DNA of 64,000 nucleotides from Bacteroidota bacterium (GTDB lineage Bacteria; Bacteroidota; Bacteroidia; Chitinophagales; Chitinophagaceae): the NCBI GenBank assembly GCA_018268105.1, contig JAFDXG010000004.1, forward strand, positions 1 to 64,000, written 5' to 3'. Position numbers and translations under genes: made by a program. Positions 16,092-24,889 of the stretch are shown here, in pieces. Position 1 is the stretch's first letter, and every line of letters begins with the position of its first letter. The notes beneath the pieces are model-generated. The model ran no database searches and was not told where the DNA came from. It was given only the letters and a program-made list of their open reading frames with translations.

Positions 16092-17017
16092 TTCAACTCC
16101 TGTTTATACCGCTCTGCATTCGAAATATCTAAACGTTGCAAAAGCTCTGAAGCTCTGGATTTTTCCTGTGGTGGTGATTTCTTAAATATTTTTGCAAGCT
16201 CATCCGACTTGCCAAGAAAAAAAAACTGTACCCCCATAAGATTAGGATTATCAGTATTTATGGTATTCAGTGCATTTAATGCATTTACTATTTGTGGGCG
16301 GGCCTCATTTTCGTTCTCATACATTTTATCCATCCCCTGCCGGTAATAGTTATAATAAACATCATGGAGCAGTGTGTATTTATTATTAGTAAAATTTTCT
16401 GCAAGCCAATACCTGTTTCGTTGACCGTCAAATGCCTTCCAACCACTTATATTCCTGCCATCAGGTGCATTAGTTACAATACGTTCTGCCTTCTTGAAAT
16501 ATTGGTCACCTCCTCTTGGGGCAAACGAATCATAATCTAACCCAAGGATCATATATACATAATAAGCAAATACTGCCGTAAGGTTTGCTGTGAGCGGATC
16601 TGTACCAGAAACACTATTCTCATTAAAATCCAGTTGCTGAAATTCGATGTATTTAAAGGTAACATCATTATCCTGGAAGTTGACAATAGGAGACATATAA
16701 GAGCTGTTATAAATAGGTCGTCCTGCTTGTATGGTAAGCACCGCTCCATATACATTAGGCTCTACCTCTTTGGTAAGATTCAACAAAAAATTACAGACTA
16801 TCTTCTCCTGTTGTTGATAGGCATCCTGAGTCCATTTACGACTATTCAGGAAATTGACCAAAGCGGTTTGCAGTGTTTGGAATACTTTCTTATCAACTGT
16901 ACTTCTTATCTGTCCAGATGCTACTGTTACTTTCGCATTCAGCTCCTGCGAATACCCGGTTGAAAAAACAAATAAAGTAACTAACAGTAATAAAATTCTA
17001 CGCATTTTGGTACTCAA
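16088..17017 (-). CDS. DUF4835 family protein (PorD-like, type IX secretion associated)
   Basis: A 309-residue exported protein with a signal peptide ending in GYSQ, then the DUF4835 sequence ELNAKVTVASGQI, RKWTQDAYQQQEKI, NFLLNLTK and FAPRGGDQYFKKA. The family includes proteins named PorD, linked to the type IX secretion system of Bacteroidota; that link is from memory of the family annotation. The start overlaps coaBC by 20 bp. Placement after bamD-rpoZ-coaBC is the usual order in the phylum. Secreted cargo with a T9SS-like tail (PNGase F-like protein, 3060) is present in the window. Confidence 0.8.
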   Translation of the reverse strand: MSTKMRRILLLLVTLFVFSTGYSQELNAKVTVASGQIRSTVDKKVFQTLQTALVNFLNSRKWTQDAYQQQEKIVCNFLLNLTKEVEPNVYGAVLTIQAGRPIYNSSYMSPIVNFQDNDVTFKYIEFQQLDFNENSVSGTDPLTANLTAVFAYYVYMILGLDYDSFAPRGGDQYFKKAERIVTNAPDGRNISGWKAFDGQRNRYWLAENFTNNKYTLLHDVYYNYYRQGMDKMYENENEARPQIVNALNALNTINTDNPNLMGVQFFFLGKSDELAKIFKKSPPQEKSRASELLQRLDISNAERYKQELK

Positions 17018-18194
17018 TTATATAGTCTACAATATCTTTAGCAACATCCTCTTTTGATTTAGTTTCATACGATTTTTCACCACCACTGCTATTGAATACA
17101 GTAACTTTATTGGTGTCTTTACCAAAACCAGCAGATTCATCTCTTAGAGAATTAAGCACTATGATATCAGCATTTTTTTGTTTTAGCTTACCAATAGCAT
17201 TTTCCCGTTCATTATTTGTTTCCAGAGCAAATCCTACCAATACCTGTTTATCTTTCTTTTTGTTACCCAGACATTTTAAAATATCAGTGGTTTTATGCAA
17301 GCTTAATTCCAGTACCCCATCATTCTTTTTTATTTTCTGGTCTGCAACATCCGCAGGTTTGTAATCTGCTACCGCTGCTGCCATAATCGTAATATCCATG
17401 TTGTCAAAAACTGCAACACATGCATTTAGCATTTCTTCTGCATTATGAATATGTACTACCGATAATCCTTCCAGCGACAAAGGTGTTTGTGTGGGACCTA
17501 AAACCAAAGTAACATCTGCCCCTCTTTTTTTAAGTTCCTTTGCAAGGGCAACCCCCATTTTCCCGGATGAATAATTACCAATAAAGCGCACAGGATCAAT
17601 TTGCTCATATGTAGGCCCTGCTGTTACCAACGCTTTCTTGCCCGATAAAGTAATTCTTTCAGTAAAATAATTAATTAAATATCCAGCAATTGCTTCGGGT
17701 TCTGCCATGCGTCCCTCGCCAATCAGACCACTGGCAAGTTCGCCATTTTCAACCGGAAGAAGTATATTCCCTTGTAATTTTAAGGTTTTTACATTTTGTT
17801 GGGTAGTTTTATGCTTCCACATATCTTCATCCATGGCTGGTGCCAGAAAAACCGGACAGGTAGCAGAAAGATAAACTGACATTAACAAATTATCGCATAA
17901 TCCGTTTGCCATTTTTGCAAGCGTATTGCAACTAACTGGTGCTATGAGCATACAATCGGCCCATCTGCCCAACATTACATGATTTGCCCACGAGCTATCT
18001 TTATATATATCTACCAGCACTTCATTTTTTGAAAGTGTAGAGAGGGTAAGTGGAGTGACGAAATCCTTCGCTGCCGGTGTCATTACAATTTTTACTTCCG
18101 CACCTTCTTTTACAAGTAATCTTGTTAAAAGAATAGATTTATAAGCAGCAATACTGCCGGTAATACCCAATAATATTTTTTTCCCTTCAAGCAT
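16998..18194 (-). CDS. coaBC: Bifunctional phosphopantothenoylcysteine decarboxylase / phosphopantothenate-cysteine ligase
   Basis: Makes 4'-phosphopantetheine from phosphopantothenate in coenzyme A synthesis. The protein has 398 residues. The CoaC flavoprotein half (1-~185) has GITGSIAAYKS, the catalytic His in SWANHVMLG, and APAMDEDMW. The CoaB half has TAGPTYEQIDPVRFIGNYSSGKMG, AAAVADYKPA and the KIKK lysine motif. It overlaps the porD-like gene and lies downstream of rpoZ, separated by a hairpin terminator at 18254-18277, so it may have its own promoter. Confidence 0.95.
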   Translation of the reverse strand: MLEGKKILLGITGSIAAYKSILLTRLLVKEGAEVKIVMTPAAKDFVTPLTLSTLSKNEVLVDIYKDSSWANHVMLGRWADCMLIAPVSCNTLAKMANGLCDNLLMSVYLSATCPVFLAPAMDEDMWKHKTTQQNVKTLKLQGNILLPVENGELASGLIGEGRMAEPEAIAGYLINYFTERITLSGKKALVTAGPTYEQIDPVRFIGNYSSGKMGVALAKELKKRGADVTLVLGPTQTPLSLEGLSVVHIHNAEEMLNACVAVFDNMDITIMAAAVADYKPADVADQKIKKNDGVLELSLHKTTDILKCLGNKKKDKQVLVGFALETNNERENAIGKLKQKNADIIVLNSLRDESAGFGKDTNKVTVFNSSGGEKSYETKSKEDVAKDIVDYIIEYQNA

Positions 18195-18253
18195 TACAGC
18201 AAATGAGAGTCAAAATTGTGAACTTATATAATCTCATCTATAAAAATACAAAA

Positions 18254-18277
18254 TGCGGCAATGATATTATTGCCGCA
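18254..18277 (-). terminator. Hairpin after rpoZ
   Basis: A perfect 9-bp stem (TGCGGCAAT / ATTGCCGCA) with a 6-base loop. Read on the minus strand it is followed by a T-rich run, so it probably ends or attenuates bamD-rpoZ transcripts before coaBC. Confidence 0.7.
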
Positions 18278-18315
18278 ATAAATAAGGTATTCTTATCAAT
18301 TCTTTTAAGGAGTGG

Positions 18316-18660
18316 TTAACTGAAAAGATCGTTATCTCCTCTTCTGAAATATATCTTATCATCAAGAAATTCTTGTGTAGCCAGTAAAGCCGGATTGGGC
18401 ATTTTTTCATATGCCTTAGAAATTTCTATCTGCTCCTTATTCTCGTGAATTTCCTCGAGGCTGTCGGTATGACTCGCAAATTCTTCCAGTTTGTTATGCA
18501 GTTCTTCTTTGAGCGCTATATTTATCTGGTTTGCCCTTTTGGCTACTATGGAAATTGATTCATACAAATTTCCGGTTTTAGCTTTTATGTCTACTACATT
18601 CTTGGTTTCAACCACATTAGTTGTAGTATTTGCCCCCCATTGTTTTCTTAATCTGCTCAT
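18316..18660 (-). CDS. rpoZ: RNA polymerase omega subunit (Rpb6-like, Bacteroidota type)
   Basis: A 114-residue protein of the Rpb6/omega family that helps assemble RNA polymerase. The core is NLYESISIVAKRANQINIALKEELHNKLEEFA, with the typical 'E-A-...-R-A-x-x-I' helix region, followed by a Bacteroidota-specific tail with MPNPALLATQEFLDDKI. It overlaps the bamD stop by 4 bp, as in many genomes of the phylum. It is distinct from the shorter proteobacterial omega, which explains why it is often left as hypothetical. Confidence 0.85.
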   Translation of the reverse strand: MSRLRKQWGANTTTNVVETKNVVDIKAKTGNLYESISIVAKRANQINIALKEELHNKLEEFASHTDSLEEIHENKEQIEISKAYEKMPNPALLATQEFLDDKIYFRRGDNDLFS

Positions 18661-19460
18661 TGAGAAATGGTTTTTAGATTATTTTGCGACAAAGTTAAGT
18701 AACGTTCTGCTTCTTTCATTAGTTTACTTTCGGGAAATCTGTCCTGAAAGTCGTGCACTTCATCAACTACCTGCTGGTAGCGCTCCTGTTGTTTATCCAT
18801 CACACTTAAAGTGGCATACTTATAGTAAGATTTTACCACCCAAAGTTTAAACTCATCAGCATTAGGTGCATCAGGATAGCTGTTAAGTAAAGTAGTGAAA
18901 GAAACAGCAGAAGCCCGGTATTGCCCAATATTATAATATAACTCCGCACTTGCATAATCCTTAGCAATCAATTTACTATAACACTTTGATATAATTTCCT
19001 GAGCTTCTTTATTACGTTCAGATCCTGGATGTGTATTAATAAAGGTTTGCATTTGTCCCATTGCTTTCACCGTATTACTTTGGTCAAGTTCTGGTCTTGG
19101 TGACTGTTTGTAAAAACAATAAGCACGCATAAAATCAACCTCCTCAGCCTTTGCGCTGTTAGGAAAATATTCCAGGAAACTCTTAAACAGATTTTCCGCA
19201 CTCAGGTAGTCCTTTAAATTATAAGCGCAATAGGCAAACTTATAATGTATATCCTCAAACTTATTGGAGCCCTTATATACGGGGAAAAGATCTTCATAAA
19301 GCTGTTGTGCAAACCGATATCTTTCTTTTACAAAATATTGATCTGCCATTCGGAGCTTATACTCATAATCCTTGCTTTTCATCACTTTAGCAAATTTTGA
19401 ACACGATGTAAAAGCAAAAACTGAAACAATAAAAATCAACAATAATCTGGTTACTCTCAT
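18657..19460 (-). CDS. bamD: Outer membrane assembly lipoprotein BamD
   Basis: Lipoprotein of the BAM complex that folds beta-barrel proteins into the outer membrane. The protein has 267 residues, with a signal peptide and lipobox cysteine at 20 (FAFTSCSK). Five TPR-like repeats follow: YFVKERYRFAQQLYEDLF, AYNLKDYLSAENLFKSFLEYFPNS, and later YYNIGQYRASAVSFTTLLNSYPDA. First gene of the bamD-rpoZ pair. A -7 promoter box lies at 19471-19478, just before the start codon. Confidence 0.93.
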   Translation of the reverse strand: MRVTRLLLIFIVSVFAFTSCSKFAKVMKSKDYEYKLRMADQYFVKERYRFAQQLYEDLFPVYKGSNKFEDIHYKFAYCAYNLKDYLSAENLFKSFLEYFPNSAKAEEVDFMRAYCFYKQSPRPELDQSNTVKAMGQMQTFINTHPGSERNKEAQEIISKCYSKLIAKDYASAELYYNIGQYRASAVSFTTLLNSYPDAPNADEFKLWVVKSYYKYATLSVMDKQQERYQQVVDEVHDFQDRFPESKLMKEAERYLTLSQNNLKTISQ

Positions 19461-19470
19461 AAAAGGCGGG

Positions 19471-19478
19471 CAAAAATA
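19471..19478 (-). promoter_or_regulatory. -7 box TATTTTTG for bamD
   Basis: Exact TAnnTTTG on the minus strand, 10 bases before the bamD ATG. No clear -33 TTTG was found at the expected distance. Confidence 0.5.
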
Positions 19479-19553
19479 GTTGATTTAAAACATATTTTAT
19501 GAAAATAAAAATAATCTTACCGGATTTAGCAAGACGTTAAGGGATTTATAAAA

Positions 19554-19585
19554 AAAGCAAACTCTATAATAATAGAGTTTGCTTT
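19554..19585 (-). terminator. Terminator of the OmpA-like gene
   Basis: A perfect 14-bp stem (AAAGCAAACTCTAT and its complement) with a 4-base loop, followed on the minus strand by a run of T. It lies 24 bp after the OmpA-like stop codon and separates that gene from bamD. Confidence 0.85.
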
Positions 19586-19608
19586 ATAAAATTTAGTTGT
19601 CTGTCAAA

Positions 19609-21276
19609 TTATTGTCCTCTTCTTCTGAGATTGGGATGTGGCGCAGGTACTGTATTTGGACCTTCATCACCTGCCTCTGCTGCTCTAAGATCTACAGTAT
19701 TGCAATCTCCTCCTGTTTCTCCATATTTAAAGATAAGGCGATCAGAACTAATACCCTGTTTTTCAACCAGATAATTAATTACAGCATTTACCCTGTCCCA
19801 GCTAAGCTGTTGTGAAGATTTAGACGGTTCACAGGTATAGCTGGTAACTATTACATGACAGTTGGGATTCTGACGTAACCTGTCAGCTACATTAGCAAGC
19901 ACCGCTTCGACATCTTTTGTAAGTTTAAAGGTTTTCTGATTGAAAGAAATACTTGGCAAGTCACCAATTCCACAATCTCCGGCTCCGCCTTTCTTCATCA
20001 TATACCCTTCAAAGCAAGACTGATCTGGACAAGGACATTTACCAACACCATCAGCATCTACAGGTTGACAAATAGTTGGAGTTATCAATTCTTTGTCTTT
20101 GTAGTCAGGTACTCCATCTCCATCTGTATCTCTGCTTACACCATGGCTGTCAACTGCAGCACCGGCAGGGGTATTGGGCTCCATATCAAATTGATCAGGT
20201 ACTCCATCTCCATCGGCATCATCCAAAACGGGTTTGGGTATCTTCATATGCTTTGGAGAGTTCAACTCACTATACGCATAATCAAGTGGATTGATCCACC
20301 AGAGAGGCTGTACAGATTTTGATCCCAGATTAATATTCAACCCAATGCTGGCCATATTATAAGAATCATCGTTTGGTGTTAGCACTCTTCCACCACCACC
20401 AGGGATTGTAACATTTTGCCACCGTACACCGTCCAGAAGGTCATCATGAACCATTGTAAGCCTGTCTTCAATGGCTAAATTTAATTTGTCACTGAGTTTG
20501 AAAGCAACACCAACACCAAACGTTCTTGAAAATCTTACTGTATTTCCAAAAAGTTTAGCCCTTGCATTCCCATCATTTTCCGCATCAGTATTATAGCTTC
20601 CTGCACTTAATAAATTTTTTACATCTTTAATAGTTTGCCTTCTGTCTTTATACACATTACTGTTACTAATTGTACTAAAATTATATGGTGTACCTGCACC
20701 CTGGTTAACATTCACCTTAGTTTTATACATGGTTGCACCAATTCCAAAAATTCCGTAGAAGGACATGCCTGTTTTTGACCTGTGGAACCGAATATTATTC
20801 GTAGAGAGTATCCCCTGCAAAGAAAGATCCTGAACCTTAGCTTTATAATTATCAAATACACCTGCGGCATTAGGTGTGTAGCCGGCGTCCAACCAATGTT
20901 GAGCATATCCGGCAGTTCTTCTTTTCCAGTTTACACCGCTTGCCATTCCATAAATATACTCACCACGTATTGAAAAAATGTAGCCAAGCGCCTTTCGTAC
21001 ATGAATGCCAAAGCCTGGTGTAGGAAATAGAGAGTGTACATCTCCAAAAATATTAAAAGTACCTACTTTCACACCCACCTCCCATTGATTCCGCGGTTTT
21101 GCGGGGTAATTATACTGATTGTTTAGAAATTCATTATGCTGCGCCAGTCTTTTGGAAGGGATTAATGAAGAATCTCTCCAATCATAACTACCAGTAGTGG
21201 TGGTTTCCTGGGCAAACAAACATGAGTTAAGCAGAGCAAAAAAACCCATGAATAATAAAAACCTTTTAACTGCCAT
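19609..21276 (-). CDS. OmpA-family outer membrane protein with type-3 thrombospondin-like repeats
   Basis: A 555-residue outer-membrane protein. Signal peptide 1-23 (ends CLFAQ). Residues ~60-340 look like a beta-barrel. A calcium-binding-type linker follows, with DADGDGVPD and DTDGDGVPDYKD repeats. The C-terminal OmpA-like domain (~430-530) has ISFNQKTFKL and QQLSWDRVNAVINYLVEK. The usual 'TD' aspartate of the peptidoglycan-binding site reads TSY here, while the later Arg is kept, so binding may be altered. An internal cysteine-rich patch (KCPCPDQSCF) is unusual. Transcribed alone, with its own terminator. Confidence 0.85.
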   Translation of the reverse strand: MAVKRFLLFMGFFALLNSCLFAQETTTTGSYDWRDSSLIPSKRLAQHNEFLNNQYNYPAKPRNQWEVGVKVGTFNIFGDVHSLFPTPGFGIHVRKALGYIFSIRGEYIYGMASGVNWKRRTAGYAQHWLDAGYTPNAAGVFDNYKAKVQDLSLQGILSTNNIRFHRSKTGMSFYGIFGIGATMYKTKVNVNQGAGTPYNFSTISNSNVYKDRRQTIKDVKNLLSAGSYNTDAENDGNARAKLFGNTVRFSRTFGVGVAFKLSDKLNLAIEDRLTMVHDDLLDGVRWQNVTIPGGGGRVLTPNDDSYNMASIGLNINLGSKSVQPLWWINPLDYAYSELNSPKHMKIPKPVLDDADGDGVPDQFDMEPNTPAGAAVDSHGVSRDTDGDGVPDYKDKELITPTICQPVDADGVGKCPCPDQSCFEGYMMKKGGAGDCGIGDLPSISFNQKTFKLTKDVEAVLANVADRLRQNPNCHVIVTSYTCEPSKSSQQLSWDRVNAVINYLVEKQGISSDRLIFKYGETGGDCNTVDLRAAEAGDEGPNTVPAPHPNLRRRGQ

Positions 21277-21453
21277 AATTTTGATAATAAAATGTGAGTA
21301 ATACGGAATTTCAAGGGTGAAGGATATGCAAAAGTATCAATTGAGTATTAATTACCAAATTTTTTAAAATAATAAAATTACACTGGTATCTTGCATTGAA
21401 TTAGGGGTTCTTCTGCTGATATACAGGAGGTTATTACTATTTATCTATAAAAA

Positions 21454-22416
21454 ATGAATTTAGCCGGGAAATTAATATCTGAAGAATTAAACATTTTTGA
21501 GACCAAATTCAAAGTGTCTGTAAAAAGTAGTGTACCCCTGCTCGACAGGATAATGCAGTATATAGTAAAAAGAAAAGGGAAACAAATAAGGCCAATGTTT
21601 GTACTTCTATCCTCAAAGTTATGCGGCGGAATTACAGAAACCACTTACCGTGCTGCTTCATTAGTAGAATTGGTACATACGGCAAGCCTTGTACACGATG
21701 ATGTAGTTGATGAAGCATATGAAAGAAGGGGTTTTTTTTCAACTTATGCACTTTGGAAATCCAAAGTCTCCGTTTTAGTTGGCGACTATCTTTTGAGCAA
21801 AGGGCTTTTACTTTCCCTGGATGGTGGCGATTACAGAATTTTACATATTTTATCTGATGCTGTTCGCAAAATGAGTGAAGGAGAACTTTTGCAATTAGAA
21901 AAAGCCAGAGGATTAAACCTGGATGAGTCTATTTATTTTGAAATCATTAAAGCAAAAACAGCTTCACTTTTAGCTTCTGCCTGTGCGGTAGGCGCCTGGT
22001 CAGGATCAGGAAACGAAGAATGGACTGAAAAACTAAGACAGTTTGGAGAATGGACTGGCATTGCTTTTCAAATAAAAGATGACTTGTTCGACTATGGAAC
22101 TGACGCTATTGGTAAACCAACAGGTAACGACATTAAAGAAAAAAAACTGACATTGCCATTGATATTTACGCTCAATAATATCAATGCCTCAAAACGCCGT
22201 GAGCTTATATATATCCTAAAAAACCAGAACCGAATTAAAGAACGTGTAAATTATGTGCTGGAAATGGTAAGAGAAAACGGGGGCATACAATATAGTATTA
22301 ACAAAATGAATGAATACAGGGAAAAAGCTATCAATCTATTGCGTGAATTCCCTGATTCCGATACAAGACTGGCATTAGAAGAATTAGTAAATTATACTAC
22401 AGACCGTAAACACTAA
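21454..22416 (+). CDS. Polyprenyl diphosphate synthase
   Basis: Trans-isoprenyl diphosphate synthase of 320 residues that would elongate FPP with IPP to a long chain, such as the menaquinone side chain. First Asp-rich motif: LVHDDVVDEAYERRG; second: FQIKDDLFDYG, followed by GKPTGNDIKEKKLTLP. GKQIRPMFVLLSSKL is the typical IPP-binding stretch. Chain length (octa- versus nonaprenyl) is not determinable by eye. It fits with the futalosine menaquinone genes in this window. It is followed 11 bp later by recJ. Confidence 0.9.
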   Translation: MNLAGKLISEELNIFETKFKVSVKSSVPLLDRIMQYIVKRKGKQIRPMFVLLSSKLCGGITETTYRAASLVELVHTASLVHDDVVDEAYERRGFFSTYALWKSKVSVLVGDYLLSKGLLLSLDGGDYRILHILSDAVRKMSEGELLQLEKARGLNLDESIYFEIIKAKTASLLASACAVGAWSGSGNEEWTEKLRQFGEWTGIAFQIKDDLFDYGTDAIGKPTGNDIKEKKLTLPLIFTLNNINASKRRELIYILKNQNRIKERVNYVLEMVRENGGIQYSINKMNEYREKAINLLREFPDSDTRLALEELVNYTTDRKH

Positions 22417-22427
22417 CCAGGTTCTGG

Positions 22428-24137
22428 ATGGAAAAACTATGGAAAATACGTGAAACCCCTGTTGAGAAAGCTTCTCAATTAGCTGAACAAATTAAAATCC
22501 ATCCTGTTCTTTGCAATATACTTGCCCAAAGAGGAATTGCTGATTACGAAACAGCTAAAGCCTTTTTCAGACCTCAACTAACCAGCTTGCATGACCCTTT
22601 GCTGATGAAAGATATGGATAAGGCGGTTTCAAGACTAACAGATGCATTTAAAAAAAATGAAAAAATTCTTGTTTTCGGAGACTATGATGTTGATGGAACT
22701 ACTGCAGTATCCATAATGTATCAGTTCCTTCAAAAAAATTATATTCCTCAAAATGTTTTCTATTATATACCCCATCGTTACCGCGAAGGATATGGTATTT
22801 CAAAACAGGGAATTGATTTTGCTCATAAAAATGAAGTGCAACTTATCATTTCATTAGACTGTGGTATTAAATCAGCTTCTCTGGTTGAGTATGCCAGTTC
22901 CTTAAATATAGACTTTATCATCTGCGACCATCATCTGCCCGACAACGACATCCCAAAAGCCATAGCCATACTTAATCCCAAGCAAGCCGACTGTTTTTAT
23001 CCCTACAAAGAATTGTGCGGATGCGGAATTGGTTTCAAGTTAATTTGTGCACTTGCCTCCCGGCTTGGAATTCCAGAGGCATCATACATCTGTTTTCTTG
23101 ATCTTGTAGCAACAGCAATAGCGGCAGATATTGTACCTATAACCGGAGAAAACAGAATCCTTGCTTATTATGGTATCAAACAGGCAAACGAAAATCCTTC
23201 TGCAGGTATAAAAGCACTTCTACAGCTAAGCGGTTTTCAGAAAGGGCTGATTCATGTGAATACGCTTGTATTTGTAATAGCTCCACGGATAAATGCCGCC
23301 GGACGAATGGATGATGCTAAAAAAGCAGTACAACTTTTTATAGAGCAGGATTATGAAAAAGCACTTACACTTGCCGGATTACTCCATAATGATAATGATG
23401 ACCGGAGAGAAGCAGACATCAACATAACAGAACAGGCATTGAGTATCATTGACAATGATCCGGAACTGGTGGAACGATATTCCACGGTTGTATTCCAACC
23501 AGGCTGGCACAAAGGAGTGGTTGGAATTGTAGCATCAAGACTGATAGAAAAATACTATCGTCCAACTGTAGTACTCACTCAAAGCGGTGATATTGTTGCT
23601 GGGAGCGCCAGGAGTGTGCCTGGTTTCAACCTGTATGAAGCGGTGCATGAGTGCAGGGAACACTTATTAGGTTATGGCGGACATTTTGCTGCTGCAGGAA
23701 TGACAATGCTACCGGAGCAGGTTACTCCATTCAGCATGAGATTTGAAGAAGTGGTACGGGCTACTATAGACCCCCAACAACTCATCCCTGTAATTAGTAT
23801 AGATGCCGAATTGAATATCACAGATATCAAAACCAGCTTTTATAATATCATTTGCCAAATGGAACCCTTCGGACCTGACAACCTGCGCCCTGTATTTATT
23901 TGCAGAAACCTGGCAGATACCGGATACTCCCGTATTGTGAAAGAACAACATATCAGGTTTTCGCTTCGCCAGGGAAATTCAACAATTACAGGAATAGGTT
24001 TTCAGATGGCAGATAAATATCCCCTGCTGCTTCAGAAAAAAAACATTGATATTGTTTTTACAATTGACGAAAATGAGTGGAATGGAGAAAAAAGCCTTCA
24101 GTTAAAAGTAATTGATTTTAGAATCAGCGGCAATTGA
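22428..24137 (+). CDS. recJ: Single-stranded-DNA-specific exonuclease RecJ
   Basis: 5'-3' exonuclease acting in recombination and mismatch repair. The protein has 569 residues, a normal RecJ length. The DHH-family motifs are complete: VFGDYDVDGTTAV, LDCGIKS, ICDHHLPD and the DHHA1 block GWHKGVVGIVASRLIEKYYRP, SARSVPGFNLYEA and GYGGHFAAAGMT. The C-terminal OB-like domain (~450-569) is present. It is the middle of a three-gene run; its TGA overlaps the TTG start of the methyltransferase gene. Confidence 0.95.
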   Translation: MEKLWKIRETPVEKASQLAEQIKIHPVLCNILAQRGIADYETAKAFFRPQLTSLHDPLLMKDMDKAVSRLTDAFKKNEKILVFGDYDVDGTTAVSIMYQFLQKNYIPQNVFYYIPHRYREGYGISKQGIDFAHKNEVQLIISLDCGIKSASLVEYASSLNIDFIICDHHLPDNDIPKAIAILNPKQADCFYPYKELCGCGIGFKLICALASRLGIPEASYICFLDLVATAIAADIVPITGENRILAYYGIKQANENPSAGIKALLQLSGFQKGLIHVNTLVFVIAPRINAAGRMDDAKKAVQLFIEQDYEKALTLAGLLHNDNDDRREADINITEQALSIIDNDPELVERYSTVVFQPGWHKGVVGIVASRLIEKYYRPTVVLTQSGDIVAGSARSVPGFNLYEAVHECREHLLGYGGHFAAAGMTMLPEQVTPFSMRFEEVVRATIDPQQLIPVISIDAELNITDIKTSFYNIICQMEPFGPDNLRPVFICRNLADTGYSRIVKEQHIRFSLRQGNSTITGIGFQMADKYPLLLQKKNIDIVFTIDENEWNGEKSLQLKVIDFRISGN

Positions 24138-24823
24138 GAAAATGGATTGACTATATAAAAATGTTCTGGTATTTTGCCGTAAACTGGAATCTGCAATTAG
24201 CAATATTTATTATATTCCATGAAATACGTGGAGAAAAAAAGTATAATCTCAATACATCATTTCCTGCTGAACTCGCCAAACTGTCTATAAATGAAGGAGA
24301 TATTTCCAGATCCTCACGCTATGAGGCAGTTAATTTTTATATATTAGAAGCATTACTTCAACGCATAACCGAAATTGGAGAATGCAGAACGTTTACTGAC
24401 CTGGGGTGCGGCAAAGGGCGGGCAATGGCAGTTGCAGCACACTATGGTTTTACAACTATACGGGGAGTTGATTTTGCAAAGGAACTCTGTATGTCTGCCG
24501 AAGAAAATATGCGAAAAGTTATACAATTTTTCCCATCTGTACAATACAAAGTGATCTGCGAAAATGTATTGAAATATACAATACAGTCCAATGAATCAGT
24601 TTATTTCCTGTTCAACCCCTTTGACGATACAACGATCAGACAATTCCTAAAAAAAATTGAGAATTCCGTTCAGCAGCATCCAAGAACCATTTATTTTCTT
24701 TATGCAAGTCCAAAGCATATTGAAGTTTTTTTTGAATTTGAATATGAACCGATTTACCGCAAAAGAAAGCTGAAGTGGCTGGATGGGGTAATATTAAAAA
24801 AGGAATTCAGCACCGGCAATTAA
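24134..24823 (+). CDS. Class I SAM-dependent methyltransferase
   Basis: A 229-residue Rossmann-fold methyltransferase. SAM-binding motif I is TDLGCGKGRAMAVAA at ~88-102, followed by RGVDFAKELC (motif II) and YFLFNPFDD (motif IV region). The N-terminus has a hydrophobic stretch (MFWYFAVNWNLQLAIFIIF), so it may associate with the membrane. The start is a TTG at 24134 overlapping the recJ stop; an ATG at 24161 is the alternative. Substrate unknown. NPF(D) in motif IV resembles small-molecule or protein methylases, but this is too little to assign. Confidence 0.8.
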   Translation: MRKWIDYIKMFWYFAVNWNLQLAIFIIFHEIRGEKKYNLNTSFPAELAKLSINEGDISRSSRYEAVNFYILEALLQRITEIGECRTFTDLGCGKGRAMAVAAHYGFTTIRGVDFAKELCMSAEENMRKVIQFFPSVQYKVICENVLKYTIQSNESVYFLFNPFDDTTIRQFLKKIENSVQQHPRTIYFLYASPKHIEVFFEFEYEPIYRKRKLKWLDGVILKKEFSTGN

Positions 24824-24835
24824 TTAGAAATATAT

Positions 24836-24867
24836 AAATAATACCCGGTAAATTCCGGGCATTATTT
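24836..24867. terminator. Bidirectional terminator between convergent genes
   Basis: A 13-bp near-perfect stem (AAATAATACCCGG with CCGGGCATTATTT, one mismatch) and a 6-base loop, flanked by A- and T-rich sequence. It sits between the converging methyltransferase and htpG genes and can serve both. Confidence 0.75.
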
Positions 24868-24889
24868 ATTTTGAAAAAATTCTTTCTTA

